Origin: Deltaproteobacteria bacterium
GTDB lineage: Bacteria; Desulfobacterota; Binatia; UBA9968
NCBI GenBank assembly: GCA_009692615.1
Contig: SHYW01000013.1
Location: forward strand, 1 to 62,852
Reading direction: 5' to 3'
DNA: 62,852 nucleotides
Made by a program: the position numbers and the translations under genes. The notes beneath the pieces were generated by a model. The model searched no databases. It saw nothing but the letters and a program-made list of their open reading frames with translations, and was not told where the DNA came from. Positions 52,597 to 61,521 of this stretch are shown here, one piece after another; positions within the stretch are counted from its first letter, which is position 1, and the number at the start of each line of letters is the position of its first letter.

Positions 52597-53331
52597 ATGA
52601 CCGACAACTTCGAACCTCCAGCTTTTTCCGGCGTGTATCGCGAAGTGCGCGGATTGATCGAACTGCCACGTTTGTTGCTACGAATGCCGATTCTCGCCTG
52701 CCAGCCGCGCGGCGCCAGCGCGCCCGTGCTGATTCTTCCCGGTTACGGCACCGGTGACTGGTCGACGACGATTCTCAAAGGCTATCTTCGCTTGCTCGGC
52801 TACCGCGCCCGCGGTTGGGGCTTGGGCTGTAACCGCGGCGAGGTTCCGGATCTGCTGCCGCGTGTGTTGAAACGGCTCGCCTCGTTTTCCCGGCGTAGCG
52901 AGCAAAAAGTTGCGCTCATCGGCTGGAGCTTCGGCGGCTACTTGGCGCGCGAACTCGCGCGCGAACGTCCGGAACTGATTCGTCAAGTAATTACCTTGGG
53001 CACGCCCGTTATCGGTGGGCCAAAGTACACTTCCGTGGCGGCGCTTTATCGCACCCGCGGCCTGGACCTCGACGCCATCGCCGCCGAAATCGATCGGCGT
53101 AATCTCAGCTCGCTCTTGCAAGTGCCAGTAACGGCGATCTATTCGCGTGCCGATGCCATCGTCGCGTGGCAAGCCTGCATCGACCGGCAAACGCCAGACA
53201 TCGAACATGTCGAAGTCACTACCACCCATCTCGGCATGGGATTTTCACCGGAAGTTTATAAGATCATCGCCCAGCGGCTCGCCAAGGTTAGCCTACAGTC
53301 CGATCATCGCATAACCCAAATGTTGAAATGA
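52597..53331 (+). CDS. Alpha/beta hydrolase
   Basis: A 244-residue alpha/beta-hydrolase fold protein. The nucleophile elbow GWSFGG (Ser near 110) lies after LIGWSFGGYLARELARE; VLILPGYGTGDWSTTILKGY holds the oxyanion region, and AIYSRADAIVAW and a late TTTHLGMGF give the expected Asp and His. It resembles lipase/PGAP1-like hydrolases of unknown substrate. The start at 52597 is the first ATG consistent with homology; earlier in-frame residues come from a repeat-like region. Confidence 0.82.
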   Translation: MTDNFEPPAFSGVYREVRGLIELPRLLLRMPILACQPRGASAPVLILPGYGTGDWSTTILKGYLRLLGYRARGWGLGCNRGEVPDLLPRVLKRLASFSRRSEQKVALIGWSFGGYLARELARERPELIRQVITLGTPVIGGPKYTSVAALYRTRGLDLDAIAAEIDRRNLSSLLQVPVTAIYSRADAIVAWQACIDRQTPDIEHVEVTTTHLGMGFSPEVYKIIAQRLAKVSLQSDHRITQMLK

Positions 53332-53405
53332 GTTAGCCGCGCCACTCCCTAGCTTTTTTCTCGGCGCCGCACTATAAGGCAGGCATTCATCGACAACGAG
53401 GCCAT

Positions 53406-53963
53406 ATGATCAATCGCAAGTTTTTTTTCGAACAAGTCCGCGGCCATCTCTTCGACGGCAAACTCAAACAAAGCCAGGTCGACGGCCTGACGGCGATTCT
53501 CGACCAGTGGGATGGCAAGTACGCCAACAGAGACGACCGCTGGTTGGCCTACATGCTCGCCACTACCCATCATGAAACCGACCGAACCATGCAGCCGATC
53601 GAAGAGTACGGCAAGGGCAAGGGGCGCGAATACGGCGTCGCCGATCCCGCGACCAAGCAAGTTTACTACGGCCGCGGCTTCGTCCAGCTGACTTGGAAAG
53701 TGAACTACCAAACCATGGGCAAAAAACTCGGCGTCGACTTGGTGAACCATCCCGAGCTAGCGCTGCGCCTCACTGTCGCCACGCAAGTTTTATTTTTCGG
53801 CATGATGGAAGGACGCTTCACCGGCGTGAAACTCGCCGCCTATTTCAACCCGAGCAAGGAAGATTGGATAAACGCGCGGCGGATCATCAACGGTCTCGAC
53901 AAAGCCAACTTGATCGCCACCTACGGTAAGGCGTACTACGCCGCGCTCAGCCACACAACTTGA
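53406..53963 (+). CDS. GH19-like chitinase/lysozyme-family protein
   Basis: A 185-residue protein of the GH19 lysozyme-like fold. MLATTHHETDRTMQPIEEYG carries the expected catalytic Glu after the His pair, and VYYGRGFVQLTWKVNYQTMG is the conserved GH19 strand motif. It lacks a signal peptide, as do phage endolysins, so it may act in the cytoplasm, leave by lysis, or work after non-classical export. A secreted hypothetical protein follows 10 bases later. Confidence 0.78.
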   Translation: MINRKFFFEQVRGHLFDGKLKQSQVDGLTAILDQWDGKYANRDDRWLAYMLATTHHETDRTMQPIEEYGKGKGREYGVADPATKQVYYGRGFVQLTWKVNYQTMGKKLGVDLVNHPELALRLTVATQVLFFGMMEGRFTGVKLAAYFNPSKEDWINARRIINGLDKANLIATYGKAYYAALSHTT

Positions 53964-53973
53964 GAATTCACTC

Positions 53974-54678
53974 ATGCATCGGGATAAAATCATTTTCTCG
54001 TTGACACTGGCGCTGTTGTTGTCTGGCTCGATCGCGACGGCGGCGCAGCAGCGCAAACCCTTGCTAACCCCAGCGCGCATTCCGCTCACGGCAAAGTCGC
54101 CGCGCCAATTCGTTCCGGCGGGTTGGACTATCGAGGAACAAATCGTCGGCGATTTGAATCGCGATAGTCTGCCCGACGTGGTTTTGAAATTGGTCCAGAG
54201 TAAGACTTCTAACAGTGCGGCCGACGCCGGAGAGAAACAACGGGCGCTGATCATTTTGTTTCGCGGCAAGAACGATCAATGGCGCCGCGCCGCCATCGCC
54301 GACCGCTTGCTCCAGTGCGTGACCTGTGGCGGCGCGCTTTATGGCGTGAAGGAAGCTCCCGCCCACGTCGCCATCGATAAGGGCATCTTGATCGTCAAAC
54401 AAGACCATGGCTCGCGAAATGTCGTCGACCAGACCTTTCGCTTCCGCCACGACAAAAAGATCGGCAAGTTCCTGCTCATCGAGCTCGATCGCGCCGACCG
54501 CGACCGCGCCAATGGCGAGTTGATCGAACAGCACACCGATTTTCTCACTGGACTGAAAACGGCGAGCAAATCGCGCTACGACGAAGCTGGGCAAAAATTT
54601 GTCGTCAAGTCATCGGCGCGAACCAAAGTTGCCAAAAGCCGCATCCCCATCGAACAGGTCGATCACCAAAAATATTGA
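53974..54678 (+). CDS. Exported protein with a VCBS/FG-GAP-like DLNRDSLPD motif
   Basis: A 234-residue protein with a Sec signal (MHRDKIIFSLTLALLLSGSI, cleaved near TAAQ). A single EF-hand-like segment EEQIVGDLNRDSLPDVVLKL looks like a calcium-binding VCBS/FG-GAP unit. Two cysteines in LLQCVTCGG could form a disulfide. The rest gives no known domain. It starts 10 bases after the GH19-like gene, suggesting one transcript. Confidence 0.7.
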   Translation: MHRDKIIFSLTLALLLSGSIATAAQQRKPLLTPARIPLTAKSPRQFVPAGWTIEEQIVGDLNRDSLPDVVLKLVQSKTSNSAADAGEKQRALIILFRGKNDQWRRAAIADRLLQCVTCGGALYGVKEAPAHVAIDKGILIVKQDHGSRNVVDQTFRFRHDKKIGKFLLIELDRADRDRANGELIEQHTDFLTGLKTASKSRYDEAGQKFVVKSSARTKVAKSRIPIEQVDHQKY

Positions 54679-54690
54679 GACGAGCCGCGC

Positions 54691-55056
54691 TCACTGCGCA
54701 TCGCGATGAACCGTCGACGGCGAAAACGCCGGCAAACAGACCGCGATGTATTCCGCGCCCACCGGCCCCGGCGTGCCGTAACGAACCCATTCGCCGGCGT
54801 GCACGACGATCGCCTGCCCCGCCGCGACTTTGTAAACCTCGTCGCGCGTCTCAACTTGCAACTCGCCGCGCAGCACGATTGTATACTCGTCAAACTCCGG
54901 CGTCTGCCCCGGCTCGCGCCAACCGCAAGGGCTGGTCATCTTAGCGATGCTCACAGCGGAAGTTTGCGAATTCACCACACCGATAAATTCTTCGATAATC
55001 TTCGGCGGCTCGCCGGCGGCGGGAATGACGGTGGGAGAGGAAATTATCTTTGCCAT
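54691..55056 (-). CDS. Cupin domain-containing protein
   Basis: A 121-residue single-domain cupin. EFDEYTIVLRGELQVETRDE and AGQAIVVHAGEWVRYGTP are the two cupin motifs; Glu and His residues there could bind a metal, though motif 1 lacks the usual H-x-H. Members are isomerases, dioxygenases or regulators of small-molecule metabolism. It converges on the preceding exported protein and lies 32 bases after gloA on the same strand. Confidence 0.82.
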   Translation of the reverse strand: MAKIISSPTVIPAAGEPPKIIEEFIGVVNSQTSAVSIAKMTSPCGWREPGQTPEFDEYTIVLRGELQVETRDEVYKVAAGQAIVVHAGEWVRYGTPGPVGAEYIAVCLPAFSPSTVHRDAQ

Positions 55057-55088
55057 AAAGACTGTCGACTTTTCGCTGTCGCCGAAAA

Positions 55089-55481
55089 TTATTCGGCCCG
55101 CGTCGTCAGCTCAATCTTGTAGCCATTAGGATCTTCGAGAAAAGCGATGGCGCCCGCGCCGCTGCCATGTTTCATCGGCCCCGGTTCGCGGACGATCCTG
55201 ACACCTTTAGCGCGCAGGTCGTCGCAAGTTTTGTAGACGTCCGGCACGCCGAGAGCGATATGGCCGAATCCGTTGCCGATATCGTAAGCATGAGTGTCCC
55301 AGTTGTAAGTAAGCTCGATGACCGCATCGGTCGCTTCCGAACCGTAGCCGACGAACACGTTGGTAAAACGACCCGACTCGTAATCTTTTTTCTTCAGCAG
55401 TGTCATGCCGAGTCCGTCGCAGTAGAACTTCAAACTCTCGTCGAGATTGTTGACGCGGATCATCGTGTGGACGATTTTCAT
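55089..55481 (-). CDS. gloA: Lactoylglutathione lyase (glyoxalase I)
   Basis: A 130-residue glyoxalase I. MKIVHTMIRVNNLDESLKFY, GLGMTLLKKKDYESGRF, ELTYNWDTHAYDIGNGFGHI and REPGPMKHGSGAGAIAFLED are the standard segments, with metal residues H5, E56, H74 and E122 or near. The enzyme converts the methylglyoxal-glutathione hemithioacetal to lactoylglutathione in the cytoplasm. The GGAGGAAAAC site precedes the ATG. A cupin gene follows on the same strand. Confidence 0.95.
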   Translation of the reverse strand: MKIVHTMIRVNNLDESLKFYCDGLGMTLLKKKDYESGRFTNVFVGYGSEATDAVIELTYNWDTHAYDIGNGFGHIALGVPDVYKTCDDLRAKGVRIVREPGPMKHGSGAGAIAFLEDPNGYKIELTTRAE

Positions 55482-55648
55482 GTTTTCCTCCGGTAACCAT
55501 ACCCATCATTGCACTTTGACGATTAGCCAAACCAGCGGCTCTCCGCAGGCTTTACATTGCGTATGGTAAACAGTAGATTTTCTGCTGTAACCGGTCAACG
55601 GTTACGAGCGCAATATAGATCAAATCCCAAGCACGAGGTAGTTTCGCC

Positions 55649-56053
55649 ATGGGAACCTTTTACGCAAGATGCAAATTCGAAAACCCAGCGGATCGGTCCA
55701 AATCCGTCGTCATTCCAAAACTATTGGTAGACACGGGAAGTGAATTTACCTGGGTGTCTCAGCGTATGCTGGAACGGATCGGCATCGGTCGAGAAAAAAA
55801 GGACCTACGATTTGTCCTCGCAAACGGCCAAGAAGTCACCCGCAGCGCGGGCTTCGCGATCATCCGCCTCGACAAGTTTTTTACCATTGACGAAGTGGTC
55901 TTTGCCGAACCCGGCGACCTGCAACTTTTGGGAGCGCACACGCTCGAAGGACTGAATTTGATCGTCGAACCCGCCAGGCGAAGACTCATTGCCGCCGGCC
56001 CACTTCCCGCCGCGTCACCCACACGCCCGAAGCGAAGTCCACACCGCCGTTAA
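55649..56053 (+). CDS. Retropepsin-like aspartic protease family protein
   Basis: A 134-residue clan AA protease-like protein. The active-site motif LLVDTGSEFTWV is at residues about 29-40, and LLGAHTLEGLNLIVEPARRRL near 95-115 is the second conserved hairpin, as in bacterial retropepsin-like proteins found near toxin-antitoxin or aspartyl-protease clusters. Such enzymes dimerise to form the active site. GAGGTAGTTTCGCC precedes the ATG. Its stop overlaps that of the convergent monooxygenase. Confidence 0.75.
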   Translation: MGTFYARCKFENPADRSKSVVIPKLLVDTGSEFTWVSQRMLERIGIGREKKDLRFVLANGQEVTRSAGFAIIRLDKFFTIDEVVFAEPGDLQLLGAHTLEGLNLIVEPARRRLIAAGPLPAASPTRPKRSPHRR

Positions 56054-57030
56054 TTCATCGCCTTGGCAAATCCGCGGATCGTCTCTTCCCTGCTGCCGCC
56101 CGGCGGGCTGTAGGGAATGATGGCGATCTGTTGGATGCCGGTTTTCTTGATGCGCGCGATCTGCGCGCGGCACTGATCGACCGTACCGGCGATGGCGAAC
56201 TTGTCGACCAGCCAGTCGGGGATCACTTCGGCGTGATTCGCCTGCTGATCCATGTGATGGTAATAGTCGTAGGTCTTGCGAATTTCTTCCAAAACTTTCT
56301 GTTCGCTGGGATCGAGCACGTAGGGCAGCGGATGGGCGACCACGCGGGCGACGTGGGCTTTGACCGCGTCCTTGGCATTGGCCGTTTCGGAAACCGCGCA
56401 GGGAACCCACAAAACTAAATTGATGTCTTCGAGCTTGCGCCCTGCCGCTTTCGCCCCCGCGGCGATTTTTTCTTTGGCGTGAGCGATGTAATCGTCGGCG
56501 ACGCCGACCAACACGATAATGCCGTCGGCGATGCGGCCGGAAAGTTCGAGCATCTTCGGCCCGCTGGCGGCGATGTAGATCGGCACTTGGTTTTTGCACG
56601 GATGCAGCAAGTGAATTTTTCCCGTCGGCAACTCAGCTTCTTTGCCGGCGAATAATTCGCGCATCTGCTGCAGCGACTTTTCGAAATTCGCCAGCGTCGA
56701 CGGCTTCATGCCCATGGTTTCCACCGAGCTGTCGCCCAGACCGATGCCGACGATCATGCGGCCAGGACCGTACTCTTCCAATGTCGCGTAACCGCTGGCG
56801 ACTACAGACGGATGGCGCGTCAACGGATTGGTCACGCCGGTGCCCAACTTCACTTTTGTCGTGTTGAGCATCATCGCCGCCATATTGATGTAAGCTTCGC
56901 GCCAAATCAGATGCGAATCGCCGACCCAGATGTGGCTGAAGCCGACTTCTTCGCTGACCTTGGCCAGGTGAATCATTTTTTGCAGCGGCTCGGTGGGAAA
57001 CAGGCCGACGCCAAATTCGAATGCGCTCAC
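56050..57030 (-). CDS. LLM class flavin-dependent oxidoreductase (F420 or FMN)
   Basis: A 326-residue luciferase-like TIM-barrel enzyme. FSHIWVGDSHLIWREAYINM, KVKLGTGVTNPLTRHPSVVA, GRMIVGIGLGDSSVETMG and PIYIAASGPKMLELSGRIADG are typical of the MER/F420-type group, which oxidises or oxygenates organic substrates. AAGGAGACTTTATC precedes a GTG start at 57030; the longer frame to 57117 overlaps the enamidase-like gene. The order enamidase-like, LLM enzyme on one strand with 13 bases between suggests joint degradation of one N-containing compound (inference). Confidence 0.9.
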   Translation of the reverse strand: MSAFEFGVGLFPTEPLQKMIHLAKVSEEVGFSHIWVGDSHLIWREAYINMAAMMLNTTKVKLGTGVTNPLTRHPSVVASGYATLEEYGPGRMIVGIGLGDSSVETMGMKPSTLANFEKSLQQMRELFAGKEAELPTGKIHLLHPCKNQVPIYIAASGPKMLELSGRIADGIIVLVGVADDYIAHAKEKIAAGAKAAGRKLEDINLVLWVPCAVSETANAKDAVKAHVARVVAHPLPYVLDPSEQKVLEEIRKTYDYYHHMDQQANHAEVIPDWLVDKFAIAGTVDQCRAQIARIKKTGIQQIAIIPYSPPGGSREETIRGFAKAMN

Positions 57031-57043
57031 GATAAAGTCTCCT

Positions 57044-58216
57044 TTAACAACAACTCTCGCTGGCGGCCCGCTCCGGCGGCGGCGTCTGTTGGCTGCGCCC
57101 GGCGACTTGGACAACACCGTCGATGATCACATAAGAAATTCCCGGTAGATCGCCCTTGGCAAAAGAATCGAGAGCGTCCTTCGACACTGAGCCGGTGATC
57201 TTGTGCAGCAGGACAATATCGGCGGGGCGCCCTTCCTCGATAGTACCGATATTCAAATCATGGGCGCGGCCGACGTTGCCGGTGGCCATGCAAATGGTTT
57301 TCTCCGGTTCGATCTCGCCGACGGAAGAAAGAAAAGCGATCTCGCGCAAAATCCCGCGCGGCACGATGCCGGTGCCGCCCGGCGTGTCCGTGCCGATGAG
57401 CACGCGCTGATGCAAGCCTTGCGTTTTGACGACACGGGCGAGGCTCAGAGCCAAGCGATAATTGCCCGACGTGCAGATTTCCATGAAGCAGTCGGTCTCG
57501 TTGGCGATGCGGATCATGTCTGCTTCGGCCATCGGAATCGGCCCGCCGGTGATGTGGCCGATGATGTCAGGGCGGATTTTTTGCACCATGTCGAAGCCGG
57601 CGATTTGGCTGACACCGGAGCGCGACACGCCGCCGGAATGAATCTTGACTTTAATGCCGCGCGCGTGCGCCCAGTCGACGTAACGATTGGCTTCGCCGTT
57701 GGGCAGCAAGCTGTAATCGTAAAAAATAAATTTAACTAGCTTGATACCGAGGGACTGAATCTCGTCAAAATCTTTTTCCGTCAAGCCCGGAACTAACAGT
57801 AAAGTGCCGGCATGCACTTTTACGCCCGACGGGCGCAGGTTGTCGTAGCATTTCTTAGTCACGATGGCGACGGACAACGCCGTGCGCGCGTCGGGAGGCA
57901 ACGGCAATCCCGGCAAATGCAACTCGCCGGCGGAAATCAGCGCCGTCACGCCGCCATGCATATAGTTGGTGATCCAACCGATAGAATTCTGCGCCGGCGT
58001 GTATTCACCGATGGACGGGTGCGAGTGCGAATCGATCAAGCCAGGAATGGCGGTGATGCCGTTGGCGTCGATGGTTTGATCCGCGGCTTGATTCAGGCCG
58101 GTGCCGATCGCTTGCACGATGCCGTCGCGAATGAATATGGAATCCGCCTCGCGCAACGGACTCTCCAACTTGCCGGTCGCCAGCGTGCCGATGTTTTTGA
58201 TCAGAATGGTGGACAT
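57044..58216 (-). CDS. Enamidase-like amidohydrolase
   Basis: A 390-residue amidohydrolase that resembles the enamidase of Eubacterium barkeri nicotinate fermentation (from memory of that sequence): IKNIGTLATGKLESPLREAD, ITNYMHGGVTALISAGELHL, RPSGVKVHAGTLLLVPGLTE, IGHITGGP, GTDTPGGTGIVPRGILREI and TICMATGNVGRAHDLN. Metal ligands are in PGLIDSHSHPS, KIHSGG and GTDTPGG. Enamidase opens a cyclic enamide; nicotinate itself is not implied because other pathway genes are absent. The LLM oxidoreductase follows directly. Confidence 0.88.
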   Translation of the reverse strand: MSTILIKNIGTLATGKLESPLREADSIFIRDGIVQAIGTGLNQAADQTIDANGITAIPGLIDSHSHPSIGEYTPAQNSIGWITNYMHGGVTALISAGELHLPGLPLPPDARTALSVAIVTKKCYDNLRPSGVKVHAGTLLLVPGLTEKDFDEIQSLGIKLVKFIFYDYSLLPNGEANRYVDWAHARGIKVKIHSGGVSRSGVSQIAGFDMVQKIRPDIIGHITGGPIPMAEADMIRIANETDCFMEICTSGNYRLALSLARVVKTQGLHQRVLIGTDTPGGTGIVPRGILREIAFLSSVGEIEPEKTICMATGNVGRAHDLNIGTIEEGRPADIVLLHKITGSVSKDALDSFAKGDLPGISYVIIDGVVQVAGRSQQTPPPERAASESCC

Positions 58217-58295
58217 GATTCAGTTTACTAAGATTTCGCGCACACGATATCAATAGCTAGTAGCGGTTCACGTTGATATGAACGAATCGTCCGAT

Positions 58296-58355
58296 GTAGG
58301 GGCAGACCCCCGTGTCTGCCCTCCGAACCGGGCGACCACAGGGGGTCGCCCCTAC
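58296..58355. repeat. Nested palindrome GTAGGGGC...GCCCCTAC
   Basis: The outer arms GTAGGGGC and GCCCCTAC enclose two inner hairpins, GGGCAGACCCCCGTGTCTGCCC and GGGCGACCACAGGGGGTCGCCC. It is the longest member of the GTAGGGGC family here and lies between the enamidase-like gene and the metal permease. Confidence 0.65.
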
Positions 58356-58412
58356 TTCGGATTTCGAAAATAAACCACTACTCAAGAACAAGTTAGCCTT
58401 AGAAGCATATGA

Positions 58413-59255
58413 CTAAGCCAGCGACAACAATTTGCGGACGATGCCGATCAGCACCAGCGCCGCACCGAAAGTCACGACGATGGTCGCGCCGGTGGGCAAA
58501 TCCCAAAAGTACGAGAAGTAGCAACCGATCACGCTGACGCCGAAACCGACCAGCCAAGCGACCGAGACACTGCGACCGACTTGGATCTTGCCGCCCTCGC
58601 TCCTTCCCACCAGTAACATGGCGCAAACCGCCGGCACAACTAAATAAGAGAACACCAGCAAGACACCGGCGATGGCGACACTCGATGTGACGACGAAACC
58701 GAAGGTGCCGTAGAAAAATAGATCCCACTTCCACGGCCGCGGTGCTTGGGTCTTCGTCCACTCGTCGGTCTCGGACACTTCCCACAGGGGCTTGCGCCAA
58801 AGATAATGCAGCACGCCGATAGCGCCGTAAAGCAACGCCGTCTTCACCACCGTGCTCCACTGCACGAACAAGAGCGAACCGACGAGTATGTCTTTGACAT
58901 GCTCGGCGCCGCCGGGCGCGCGGTCGACGACCAGAATCGCCGCCGCCGCCGAAACCGCGTAGACGATACCGATAAACGCTTCTTGCGGAATGCGCGCGCG
59001 GCGCGAACGGGTGAGCGAAAAGATCAACGCGCCAAGCAAAGTGAAGGCGAGGGAAAACCAGTAGGCTTCGCCGCCGTGGATGTCCAAGCCAAATAGAAAC
59101 GCCACGGTGGCGCCGAGCGCGGCGATTTGCGCCAGGGCGATGTCGACGAAGATCACGCCGCGCCGCACCACATGTAGTCCGAGATAAGCGTGCAACCCGG
59201 TGAGAATCAAACTCGCCGCGAAGGGCGCGGCCATGATCGCGAAAAATTCACTCAC
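58413..59255 (-). CDS. Metal ABC transporter permease (ZnuB/MntB family)
   Basis: A 280-residue inner-membrane protein with about eight helices of the ABC-3 family. GLHVVRRGVIFVDIALAQIA is the conserved early segment, and SVAIAGVLLVFSYLVVPAVCA and a conserved mid region follow. Such permeases take up zinc or manganese with an SBP and an ATPase. The SBP gene lies 11 bases upstream, but no ATPase gene is present in the operon, which is unusual. Confidence 0.9.
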   Translation of the reverse strand: MSEFFAIMAAPFAASLILTGLHAYLGLHVVRRGVIFVDIALAQIAALGATVAFLFGLDIHGGEAYWFSLAFTLLGALIFSLTRSRRARIPQEAFIGIVYAVSAAAAILVVDRAPGGAEHVKDILVGSLLFVQWSTVVKTALLYGAIGVLHYLWRKPLWEVSETDEWTKTQAPRPWKWDLFFYGTFGFVVTSSVAIAGVLLVFSYLVVPAVCAMLLVGRSEGGKIQVGRSVSVAWLVGFGVSVIGCYFSYFWDLPTGATIVVTFGAALVLIGIVRKLLSLA

Positions 59256-59266
59256 GGAACAATCCC

Positions 59267-60160
59267 TTACTTTAGCGCGGCGCTGAGTTTGCCGACGATA
59301 GCGTCGAACAGATCGGGGTAAGTTTTAATAGTGTCCTCGCCGCCCACCGAGGAGGCGAGCGTCACGAGCTTGGCGCCGGTCTTATCGGCCACCGCCTTGG
59401 GCACGCTCGGACTGGTATAGTTGCTCGCCAACAGCGCTTTGATTTTTTTCTGCTGCATGGTTTGGATCAACTCTTCCAAATGGCGCGGCGTCGCCGGGAT
59501 TCCCGGCTTATCCTCGACGTAGCCGACCACGCCGAGCCCCAACCAGTTTAATAAATACTCCCACTCCTTGTGATAAGTTACCAACTGCGTTCCGCGAAAG
59601 GGCGCCATCTGCTCTTCCCAACGTTTGCGCTTGGTGGCGATCTCGCTCTCGAAGTTTTTTAGATTCTGTTCGAACCGCGCGCTATCAGTGCCGGCCACTG
59701 CTTTTAATTCCTGAGACACGCGGCGCGCCACAATCACGCCGTTGCGCGGATCGAGCCAGTAGTGCGGATTACCGAACGGATGGACATCGCCCTGCGCCCG
59801 CGACAGCGGCCCGGTGGGTTTTTCCAGCACGGCGATTCCCGTGGACAAATCGACGACGATCATCGACGGATTGCGCGCGCCTTGAATCAACAGCGGCAAC
59901 CAACCGACTTCCAACTCGAGGCCGACGTTGAACAGCATGCGCGCCCGGTTGACCACCCGAATGTAACTCGGCTTGGCTTCGACAAAATGCGGATCTTGAT
60001 AGCCTTTGGCGATGCTTTCCACCGTGACCCGATCGCCGCCGATAGCTTTGACGATGGCGGCGATGTCCGAGGTGGTGGTAACAACTGCGGTCGGCTCCGC
60101 GGCCGTCGCAACCGAAGCCAGCAATAACAGCGAAAAAAATAATGTCAGGAAAAATTTCAT
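59267..60160 (-). CDS. Metal ABC transporter SBP (ZnuA/cluster A-I family)
   Basis: A 297-residue exported metal-binding protein with signal MKFFLTLFFSLLLLASVATA. VVTTTSDIAAIVKAIGGDRV, IAKGYQDPHFVEAKPSYIRV, DVHPFGNPHYWLDPRNGVIV and TYHKEW give the usual His/Asp/Glu ligands. The His-rich loop of zinc-specific ZnuA is absent, so zinc or manganese remain possible. It lies between the outer-membrane barrel gene and the permease, 8 and 11 bases from each, in one transcript. Confidence 0.92.
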   Translation of the reverse strand: MKFFLTLFFSLLLLASVATAAEPTAVVTTTSDIAAIVKAIGGDRVTVESIAKGYQDPHFVEAKPSYIRVVNRARMLFNVGLELEVGWLPLLIQGARNPSMIVVDLSTGIAVLEKPTGPLSRAQGDVHPFGNPHYWLDPRNGVIVARRVSQELKAVAGTDSARFEQNLKNFESEIATKRKRWEEQMAPFRGTQLVTYHKEWEYLLNWLGLGVVGYVEDKPGIPATPRHLEELIQTMQQKKIKALLASNYTSPSVPKAVADKTGAKLVTLASSVGGEDTIKTYPDLFDAIVGKLSAALK

Positions 60161-60168
60161 CGCTTCTC

Positions 60169-61437
60169 CTAATATTGATGCGCCGGGTGGGAACCAATGG
60201 TGAAGTTCATTTGTAATAAAACTTCATTCACCGCCTTGGCGTTATTTTGAGTAGTGTAGCTGTGTTGCAGGCGCAGAGCCGAGAACTCGCTCGGCACCAG
60301 CGCCAACAACGTCGTCCAGCGATTTTTCCGGCCGTCGTCGAGTTTCGGCACGCCGAGCAAATCGTAACGCCCTTGAATCCACCAATTACGCGCGAACTGA
60401 TACTGCAACGACGAATACAAACCGCCGCCGCGGCTCGACGGATCGCGCTCCCGCTCGCGGTTGAAATAAATATATTCGTTCTGCCAGATCAGCGCTCTCT
60501 CGGTCGCCTGCTGCAGCGGCCGCCACTTCATCGTCAGATCGACGCCGATCGCCTGGGACAACCGATGACCGGCGTCGGAGTTGCGCCCGGCGATGTACGA
60601 GTTGCCGAGTTCCACCGTCGTCGAGTCGGTCAAGTCGACAAAATTCTTCCAGTGGCCAAGATAAGCGCCGCGCCGCTTGGAGTCGGCGCCGTTACGAAAC
60701 AAGCCGTCGTTCTCGCCGGCCATGCCTTGAAAGGTCAGCTCGGAAAACCACGGCGACGGCAGCAAGTAAGAAATGCCCATGCCGGGCTCGCGCAATCCCT
60801 CGTCGCCGAACACCGCTTGACTGATCAGCGGCCGGTTGATGAAAGGAAACTGATGGGTGTGCAAAATATTGTGCTTGCCGAAACCGGCATAGAACTTTCC
60901 TAGCTTGAGTCCGGTGTCGCGGGGCAGCAGGTCGTAGGGCAACTGTTCGGAAGTGACGAAACCCTCCTCGATGTCGACTTTACCGGCGCGGTCGACGGCT
61001 AAAATAAAGTTGGCCTTCCAATAGGGATCGACATCGGCGGTGAATTGAAACTCGGCTTCCTGAAAATTGAAACCGTTGTGAAAATTGCCGTCCGTCCAGC
61101 GCTCGGTGAACGGCGACTTCGACGAGTAGCCGCCGCCGAACAAACCGTTGACGCTGATCGCCGGATTGAAAGCGTTAAGCGCGCCCTTGCCGCTCGCCGG
61201 CGCGCTCGCCACCACCGGCTGCGGCTCGGCCGGCGGGTTGGCATTGGCAGCGTTGGCGGCCCGCTCTTTTTCCAGCTGCTCGAGCCGCTCGGCCATTTGT
61301 TTCATCGCCGCCTGCATCTCGCCCATTTGCCGTTTCAATGCGTCGATGACGCTGTCTTGAGCCTGGCCCACCGCCGGTGCGAGCAGGCAAACCGCCAATA
61401 CGCCACACCCGCAAAGTTTGCTGAAAATTGAAACCAT
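60169..61437 (-). CDS. Outer-membrane beta-barrel protein with coiled-coil N-terminus
   Basis: A 422-residue exported protein. After signal MVSIFSKLCGCGVLAVCLLA a coiled coil (DALKRQMGEMQAAMKQMAER, then EQLEKERA) leads to a barrel of alternating aromatic strands ending MNFTIGSHPAHQY. This resembles trimeric or DcaP-like porins that have an N-terminal coiled coil. GGAGGTTAGACTT precedes the ATG at 61437. It lies upstream of the metal SBP with an 8-base gap, so it is probably the outer-membrane metal channel of the system (inference). Confidence 0.82.
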   Translation of the reverse strand: MVSIFSKLCGCGVLAVCLLAPAVGQAQDSVIDALKRQMGEMQAAMKQMAERLEQLEKERAANAANANPPAEPQPVVASAPASGKGALNAFNPAISVNGLFGGGYSSKSPFTERWTDGNFHNGFNFQEAEFQFTADVDPYWKANFILAVDRAGKVDIEEGFVTSEQLPYDLLPRDTGLKLGKFYAGFGKHNILHTHQFPFINRPLISQAVFGDEGLREPGMGISYLLPSPWFSELTFQGMAGENDGLFRNGADSKRRGAYLGHWKNFVDLTDSTTVELGNSYIAGRNSDAGHRLSQAIGVDLTMKWRPLQQATERALIWQNEYIYFNRERERDPSSRGGGLYSSLQYQFARNWWIQGRYDLLGVPKLDDGRKNRWTTLLALVPSEFSALRLQHSYTTQNNAKAVNEVLLQMNFTIGSHPAHQY

Positions 61438-61521
61438 AAGTCTAACCTCCAATGAAAACACTGCCGGCATTCCACCCATGGGTGAGATGCTGGTAAAAAA
61501 ATTTGCCAATGAACCGTGGAA

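Noticed and set aside
57044-58216. Assignment as imidazolonepropionase (HutI)
   Set aside because: HGGVTALISAGELHLPG and GTDTPGGTGIVPRG match enamidase better, and no hut genes are nearby.
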